Assembly (NCBI GenBank): GCA_036927565.1
Contig: JAYESD010000004.1
Span: 91,330,942 to 91,394,941, forward strand
DNA length: 64,000 nucleotides
Direction of reading: 5' to 3'
Origin: Tuctoria greenei
Taxonomy: Eukaryota > Streptophyta > Magnoliopsida > Poales > Poaceae
Below, in pieces: positions 58,451-64,000 of the stretch. The first letter of the stretch is position 1; the number at the start of each line of letters is the position of its first letter. Under the pieces are notes generated by a model that ran no database searches, was not told where the DNA came from, and was given only the letters and a program-made list of their open reading frames with translations. The position numbers were made by a program, and so were the translations under genes.

Positions 58451-60043
58451 TGAAGGTGCATCTAGGCTAATCCCCGTGGGTTTTGATGATTAATGACAAC
58501 ACTTAAGGGACTAATGAGCATTGCAAGTGTAAGCACAGGTGATTGAAAGATGGACGGCATTGGATGCACTATAAAAGGAAAAAGAGAAGAAAATGTGAAG
58601 AACTCGAAGAATGGAACTTGAGCTTTTAAATTCTTTGTGTCGAGTTTAGTCACTTAGCTTGAGTATGTTCAAATAGTCAAAGTTTTAGAATCTCCTAAGA
58701 GCTCACAGTCCAAGCCAGACTTGATTGAGAGATGAGTTGAAGCAGACCTAAGGACAACTTGTCCAGGCTGGAAGGTCGGACTAGTCCGGCCACATCAGAC
58801 TGATTCTATGTTAGGCTGACCAACGCATTCTGTGTGAGTTCGGATTTGTCCGGTGGGGGACGAACTAGTCCGTGTTGAGTATGTATGTGTCCTTCTGTGA
58901 CTATGCCTGGAAAAGTAGTTCCTGACTGAGATCAGACTAGTCCGTTCCTTGACATACTAGTCTGCTCAGGACTTGGACATGGTTGCTGGGACTAAGTCCT
59001 GGACTGCTGGACTTGTCCGCCCTCAGGGGCTGGACTAGTTCGGTGTACCAAACTAGTCCGTTCTCAACTGGAACAAAAAGTTATGTGTGAGATTGGACTA
59101 ATCCATTGTTGGACAGAATAGTCCATGGTTTGGTGACCGTTTGAATTCAAAAGGTGGCGGGGCCTTTGTGGTTGGTCAAGGATGACATCACTGGTCCCTA
59201 CAGGCCAGACTAGTTCCGGGTCAAAGGACGGACTAGTCTGCACTTTTCCTAGTGGAAACGGTTAATTGTCGAGACACCTATAAAAAGGGATCCCCCGGCC
59301 TCCAATAGCCCACTTTCGAACCCTAGCACCGCCATAGCCTGCCTAGAGCCATCCTAGACCTCTCTCAACCATTCTTGGAGTCTTAAGAGCGACTCTTGAG
59401 GATTTGTGAGGATTGGAAGAGGAAAAAGAAGGGTTTGTTTGATCTTGATCTCTTGGTTGAATATCTCAATTTGATAGATTGATTTGAGTTTGTGTGAGTG
59501 TTTAGCTTTGATCTTTTCGAGTTGTAAACTTGTGGGAGCCTCAGGTTGAGAGTTGCCCCACGGATTTGGTGATTACCCTTGTGATTTAGTGGAAGAATAG
59601 CCGGCCTTCGTGGTGGCTAAGTGAGGAAAGGGTTGAGTGGAACCCTGCCTTTCGTGGGCATCCTCAACATGGATGTAGGATCCTTTGTGGGGTTTCACCA
59701 CGGCATAAATCCCATGTCTTGTGTCTTTGATTTGACTTTCTCATTCTTTGCAAGATCAAGTTAGGGTTCCACGTGTTCTGTGCTTCAATCTTATGATCTG
59801 CCTCTATCTAGTTGTTATTACTTCGTGCATACCATCTACTAGATTGCTAGGCTCATATACTTTACATTTCATCGAGTTAAGTACTTTAGATTGCTTAAAA
59901 AATCTCACCTTTGATCAAATCTATTGTCCTGACCGGACTAGTCCGCCCTAAGGCCGGACTAGTCCGCACTCTGTAATTTGATTAGCTTTTATTGAGTTAA
60001 ATTTCCGGTTATCTGCCTATTCACCCCCTCTAGGCAACTTTCA
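58451..60043 (+). repeat. SIRE-A 3' LTR (1.6 kb)
   Basis: Starts TGAAGGTGCATCTAGG, ends GGCAACTTTCA. Its ends and the TTCACCCCC-TCTAGG block correspond to the SIRE-B LTR, but the sequence between has diverged widely, so it is a related subfamily. U3 (58770-59240) holds about a dozen GGACTAGTCC-type palindromes, two more lie at 59935-59970, and TATAAAAAG is at 59279-59287. Confidence 0.88.
59279..59287 (+). promoter_or_regulatory. TATA box in SIRE-A LTR
   Basis: TATAAAAAG located just after the palindrome cluster, the same layout as in SIRE-B. Confidence 0.7.
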
Positions 60044-60869
60044 AAGGACTATCCACAGACTTCAAGAATCAATTGAGCTTCAACAAGATGCTGGAAACTC
60101 GGTTGGCTCAACTGGTAGTTGTTGTTCCTCCAGTGGAGAATGGCAAGATGCCAGAATAGCCCGAACCTCTCGTGGAAAATGTCAACATGACATGTCTACA
60201 AGGAGGCAACAGGTTGAAGGACCCTAGATGTCCTACAATATCATGCTCGATTAGGGCGCACCACTTTGACAAGGCCCTTTGTGACCTTGGAGCAAATATG
60301 AGTGTGATGCCCAAAGTGGTTTTCAACCAACTGAACTTTACGGAGCTTACTCCAACTGGCTGATTCTTCAGTCCGTTATGCAATGGGTATCGTTGTAGAT
60401 GTCCTGTTGAAAATCTGGAATTGCTTCATAACAGTGGATTTCGTGGTGCTAGACATGGAGGTCGAGAAGGATACACCAACCATTCTCGGGCGACCATTCC
60501 TAAGCACCGCAAAGGATCGCATAGATGTGGGAGCTGGAGAAATCCACTTCCATATCAATGGCAAGGAGGAAAAGTTTAGCTTTCACCCGAAGTTGGAGCA
60601 ATGCTCCATGATTCGCATTGCGCCGAATGTTAAGCACATTCAAGAGGTCGAAATCACACCTCCAAATGTGGACCCGCTCAATGAATTCATGAGGAGATTG
60701 ATCTATGTGTAGAACCCTTCTTATCGTCCATGCCGACACCCCAAGACGACAGAGAAGTTTGTGCCTCCCCAAAGGACCAATTCCACCAAGCCACCAAAGA
60801 AGGAATGGCAGAAGAAGCAAGACAAGCCGTCTGAGCTCATCCCTTTGGGCCCGAATGTCAATAAATGAA
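60044..60869 (+). pseudogene. Athila-type Ty3/gypsy gag end and aspartic protease
   Basis: The sequence after the SIRE-A LTR reads as gag, FKNQLSFNKMLETRLAQL (about 60063-60115). A protease resembling those of Athila/Tat-clade elements follows: CLQGGNRLKDPRCPTISCSI (about 60193-60253), active site ALCDLGANMSVMPK (about 60273-60315), then after a frameshift near 60360 DFVVLDMEVEKDTPTILGRPFLSTA (about 60437-60512) and DVGAGEIHFHINGKEEKFSF (about 60526-60585). In this family the active-site triad is often D-L-G rather than D-S/T-G. A TAG at 60157 and a TAG near 60710 break it. The frame ends with PLGPNVNK and a stop at about 60867, with no RT behind it. Confidence 0.85.
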
Positions 60870-61576
60870 GAAGGGGGAATGTCCATCTCATCGGACGATG
60901 GTGAGACCTAGCCAATAGGTTAACTTGGTAGTTATCCTTTTCTTTGATTTTTATTTTCTCTTGATTTTGTTTTCCCCATTTAGTTTGATTTTCCCCACTG
61001 CATATTTGGTTTTTCTTAGCAAGTTGAGAATCTTCTATTTTCAGTCATCATTTTTATTTCTTTATTTTTCACAAAAAAATGTTGGGCTTTGAAAAAAACA
61101 GTTTTTATTCAAAAAACAATTTTTCTGAGTTGCAAATGTGGTAATTCACCAACGTGCTAATTTCATAGCCGTTGGGGAGCCACCTACCAAAAGGGAGAAC
61201 AGGGGGCCCACTTGTTAGTGCGGCTGATCCCCCTGTTCGGCCGACATGGGGAAAGGGCCATTTTGGCTCTCTCTCCTCCAACGGCTACATCCCTTGTGAC
61301 CGTTCGGGAGTGTACAATATAAATGGTGTCCGTGAGGAGCATTCCTTTTCACACTTCACCTCATTTCATACCTCTCCAAATTCACTCTTGTTCACATTGT
61401 TTTCTTTGCTCTTCATTGAAGTACTCTTGCTCAAATTCCAACCCAAAAAAATTTCTTTTATTTGTATTTGCAATTTGCTCTCAAGTTCTTCAAGGGAAAA
61501 TTTGTCGGGGGTTTTGCTTTTGCTAACATCACCTCTTTCGAGTTTTTGCTTTGTTGTGTTCTTGCTTGTTGTGGCC
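60870..61576. other. Non-coding stretch with promoter-like region
   Basis: T-rich from 60930 to 61110. At 61140-61330 GC-rich sequence leads to TATAAAT at 61318-61324, then pyrimidine-rich sequence up to an ATG at 61577. A frame open from 61172 runs through this TATA box and is not taken as the true start. Confidence 0.45.
61318..61324 (+). promoter_or_regulatory. TATA box before Athila ORF1-like frame
   Basis: TATAAAT with CT-rich downstream sequence typical of plant core promoters. It may be an LTR or internal promoter; no LTR ends could be placed. Confidence 0.4.
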
Positions 61577-62440
61577 ATGAAAGGAATGAAGAGGTTGTTT
61601 GGGAAGAGGAAGGAGGCTACAAGCTCAAGCCGTGGTAGAGACTCAAATGCACGCCTGTCTTTCGTTGCTACACCAAGTTCATAGAGGAAGAGTTTATGTG
61701 GGGACACTCCCATGGGTGAGAGGAGCAACCCACACCAACTTCTTCACGATGAAGACCTCGACATACAATGTAAAGTTGAAGATCAAGCACGCAAGCTCCT
61801 CCAAGATCATGAGTTTTCTCATAGGAAAGCTCACGATCCAGATTTAATCTCCAAAATAGGTATGGATTCTGAATTCCTTCCGTTTGGAGTGCACTAGTAT
61901 GGAAATACTTTGCTGACATAGAGGAAAGGAGGCTCACGCCTTCTCTCCAAGCAATTCCTTTGGACACTCAAAATAGGATTCGATGGTCTTTCTTTTAGGT
62001 GATTTCAAAAAGAATACAACATCATATGGAAAGAATTAAGTGAAATCTTAGGCTTCCATAAATGTTGTTTGCTAGATTTAGATGCTTTTCCTAAGTTTAA
62101 CAAACAAAGTTTCTGGTAAGATTTAACTAGTGAGGTGAGATGTAGTGCACCTAGGAATAGCCACTTGCACAACCCTACTTTACGATTCATGCATAGATGG
62201 GTGGCTATGACTATGTTCCTTAGAAGAGATGTAAGGGTAGTGCATGAAGATGACCTGATAATTTTATTTGCCATGATTAACATGATAAAAGTTGCTCCAG
62301 TTATTGCCATGATGACATAATGGTTAGATTACATTCAATGAACAGGGCCAATTGAGTGCACTTCATTAATTACCCGTATTGCTACTAGGGTAGGAGCGCT
62401 AGAATATTCTTCCTTTGAGTATATTGAGCGCTGCGGCCTA
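61577..62440 (+). pseudogene. Athila ORF1 / plant transposon protein-like ORF (broken)
   Basis: Starts ATG 61577 with MKGMKRLFGKRKEATSSSRG, a basic Ser-rich start. It then continues across stops and shifts: HDPDLISKIGMDSEFLPFGV (about 61832-61893), a FQKEYNIIWKELSEILGF-like block (about 62003-62055), then NPTLRFMHRWVAMTMFLRRD (about 62172-62230) and VRVVHEDDLIILFAMINM (about 62230-62283). It ends in a CTSLITRIATRVGALEYS-like block (about 62358-62413). The pattern fits N-terminal domains of Athila ORF1 proteins of grasses (recalled, not searched). At least six stops. It is cut near 62440 by copia sequence. Confidence 0.55.
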
Positions 62441-62623
62441 ATATCACCACCAACATCTGCAGTGGTTGTTCATCGTCAGATCTGTAGCAGTTTCTCCGGC
62501 TTGGTACAAGATATTTCTCCTCTCGTCTATCAACCAGTGTTAATTGCAGCTGTTTTTGCATATTTTTTCGGAATTGTTCAGTATATTGCCTCGTATTTTC
62601 TAACAATCCCAAAACCTTATTAG
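62441..62623. other. Junction between Athila-like ORF and copia gag
   Basis: No recognised LTR or primer site lies here, so the copia element seems to lack its 5' LTR or to be joined by deletion. Confidence 0.35.
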
Positions 62624-63480
62624 GCAATTTCTTCAGTTGAACGTGATGACTTTGTCGATGCATTGAGGCCGGAGAAATTCTCCGGCATGCACTTCAAGAG
62701 GTGGCAAGTCAAGGCCACGCTCTGGCTCCAGTCACTTAAGATCTTCTGGGTAAGCAGGGGCAAACCTCAAGGTCCATTGTCTGTTAAAGAACATATGAAG
62801 TTTGAGGAAGCCAATTCTACCATAAGTGGATGTATCTTAAGTGTTCTTGATAACAAACTATGTGATGCTTATCTGACAGTCACGGATGGTAAGGAGCTCT
62901 GTGATGCACTTAGCGCTAAGTATGGTGCAACCGATGCAGGCAGCGATCTATATATCGTGCAGAATTTTTATGAGCACAAGATGGTTAACAACCGTCCCGT
63001 AGTTGAACAAGCTCATGAAATACAGTGCCTCGCGAGAGAGCTCAACCTCCTTAAGTGTCCTTTACCTCACAAGTTTGTGGCTGAGTGTATTATTGCAAAG
63101 TTACCTTCTTCATGGAGGAACATCGCCAAAGCTCTCAAATACAAGCGACGGAAAATATCAATTGAAAACCTGATAGCATCTCTTAATGTTGAGGAGAAGG
63201 CTCGGGCTAAGGATGCTACTGAGAAAGGAGGTGAGGGTCAATCTAGCGCCAATTCTAATATGGTTAAAAAACCCAATGTCAAGAACAAAGAGAACAACAA
63301 GTCTCATTTCAAGCCAAATAAAACTACTACTTTCGAAAAGAAGAAGAAATCAAACAATGCTAATGATGGGTGATGCTACACCTGTGACGAGCACGGACAT
63401 TTTTCCAAGGCCCGTCCTAATAGGGCGAACCGCAAAGGGGGAAATAATATCAACATCGTGACATCTAGCAATGCAGATGG
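62624..63480 (+). pseudogene. Ty1/copia gag (5'-truncated start)
   Basis: The frame is open from 62624 (after TAG 62621) to TGA 63371 and reads into RPEKFSGMHFKRWQVKATLW (62666-62725), the standard copia gag opening. No in-frame ATG precedes it, so the N-terminus is altered. VLDNKLCDAYLTVTDGKELC (about 62840-62900), AHEIQCLARELNLL (about 63010-63052) and AKLPSSWRNIAKALKYKRR (about 63095-63150) are typical UBN2-type gag blocks. A basic Asn/Lys linker leads to a zinc knuckle CYTCDEHGHFSKAR near 63375-63416 whose last Cys is Arg. It belongs to a lineage different from the SIRE elements. Confidence 0.88.
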
Positions 63481-64000
63481 TCCATATGGGATTCCGCCGT
63501 CCTAATAGGGAATGGGTCACATGCTTTTGTTCGTGGTGTTGGCACAGTCGATCTGAAGTTTACTTCAGGTAAGATTGTCTAACTGAAACGTACAACATGT
63601 CCCTACTATTAACAAGAATCTTGTTAGTGGCACCATTCTATGCAGAGATGGGTTTAAAGTAGATTTATAGTCCAACAAAATAGTTGTCTCTAAGTATGGA
63701 CAATTTATTGGTAAAGGATATGAATGCGGAGGCTTGTTCCACTTTTCTCTTTCGGAGTTCAATAATAAATCAGTGAACCATATTTGTAGCAGTGTTAATG
63801 ATGATGCGGGTGTTTGACATTCTCGTTTATGTCACATTAATTTTGGTTTAATGAACTGGCTATCCAGTTTCAAATTAATTCCAGAATTCAACATTGCCAA
63901 AAGTTCTATGTGCCATAGTTGTGTGCAAGCAAAGCAACCTCGAAAGCCTCACAAGGCAGCTGAGGAGAGGAACTTGGCACCATTAGAACTCATACATTCT
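63481..64000 (+). pseudogene. Copia protease / pre-integrase region, continues past window
   Basis: Heavily broken. HAFVRGVGTVDLKFTSGKI near 63520-63575 is the protease C-terminal part; the DTGA active site seems deleted near 63480. The gag-pre-integrase block CHINFGLMNWLSSFKLIPEF (about 63830-63890) and CHSCVQAKQPRKPHKAAEE (about 63910-63968) show the zinc-binding residues. The element runs out of the window before the integrase core. Confidence 0.8.

Larger units (their letters stand above)
37461..60043 (+). mobile_element. SIRE-A: Ty1/copia SIRE/Maximus-type element, 5'-truncated, nested
   Basis: Gag remnants begin at 37461. Pol follows to about 42303, a spacer to 43263, then a third ORF from 43264 and a 3' LTR at 58451-60043. 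The 5' LTR and first part of gag are gone. The third ORF is split by SIRE-B at 43692-53782 and by a Ty3 solo LTR at 55051-57878. Removing both gives a colinear element about 9.7 kb long. The 3' LTR ends in Athila gag sequence at 60044. Confidence 0.85.

Noticed and set aside
61172..61684. 170-codon ORF start at 61172
   Set aside because: A TATA box at 61318 and pyrimidine-rich leader lie inside it; ATG 61577 in the same frame fits better.
1..64000. CRISPR arrays, rRNA or tRNA genes, bacterial-type operons
   Set aside because: None seen; the tandem arrays lack unique spacers and belong to CACTA elements or LTRs, and the TATCAGAGC strings are primer sites rather than tRNA genes.

Overview
This window is plant nuclear DNA, almost certainly from a grass (Poaceae). 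It is a nested landscape of transposable elements with no confidently recognised host gene of known function. The grass assignment rests on four things: SIRE/Maximus-type Ty1/copia elements with about 1.5 kb LTRs, Ty3/gypsy chromoviruses with 2.7-4.1 kb LTRs, Stowaway-type MITEs with CTCCCTC ends and TA duplications, and CACTA elements with long subterminal repeat arrays. The species cannot be named from the sequence. Family names come from recognising motifs by eye; no database search was run.

Layout. 1-4161: 3' half of a Ty3 chromovirus (integrase, chromodomain, PPT, 3' LTR) next to a copia RNase H fragment (4166-4498). 4499-7830: part of a CACTA transposon with a 37-bp tandem array and a minus-strand TnpA-like pseudogene. 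7831-13379: the only stretch without long LTR elements. It holds two Stowaway MITEs, a rearranged inverted/direct repeat and a tandem duplication of an unrecognised small minus-strand gene. 13380-25380: three Ty3 pieces, namely a minus solo LTR with a perfect GTTTT duplication, a gag-protease-RT fragment, and a 5' LTR with primer site, long leader and an extra ORF before gag. 25380-31086: minus copia element lacking RT and its 3' end. 31087-32049: minus fragment of a grass TE ORF. 32050-36200: 3' LTR and chromodomain end of a minus chromovirus, entered by a CACTA deletion derivative at 36201. 37461-60043: SIRE-A, a degenerate copia element with a third ORF. That ORF is interrupted first by SIRE-B (43692-53782, complete, GTCAT duplications) and then by a minus Ty3 solo LTR (55051-57878). 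60044-62440: Athila-like gag-protease and ORF1-like pieces. 62441-64000: start of another copia element that runs off the window.

How the parts work together. SIRE-B is the best preserved element. Its gag-pol is one reading frame from 45457 to 50718 broken by only four stops, and its LTRs differ by roughly 3 percent (hand count). Most other elements carry many stops and frameshifts and are probably dead. The points most worth a second look are: (1) a palindrome family, GGAC-WW-GTCC, packed into LTRs of both copia and Ty3 elements; (2) a UAG at the identical gag-pol position in SIRE-A and SIRE-B; (3) a third SIRE ORF behind a splice-acceptor-like sequence; (4) a perfect 38-bp-arm hairpin at a TE junction; and (5) the duplicated unknown gene at 10.9-12.6 kb.
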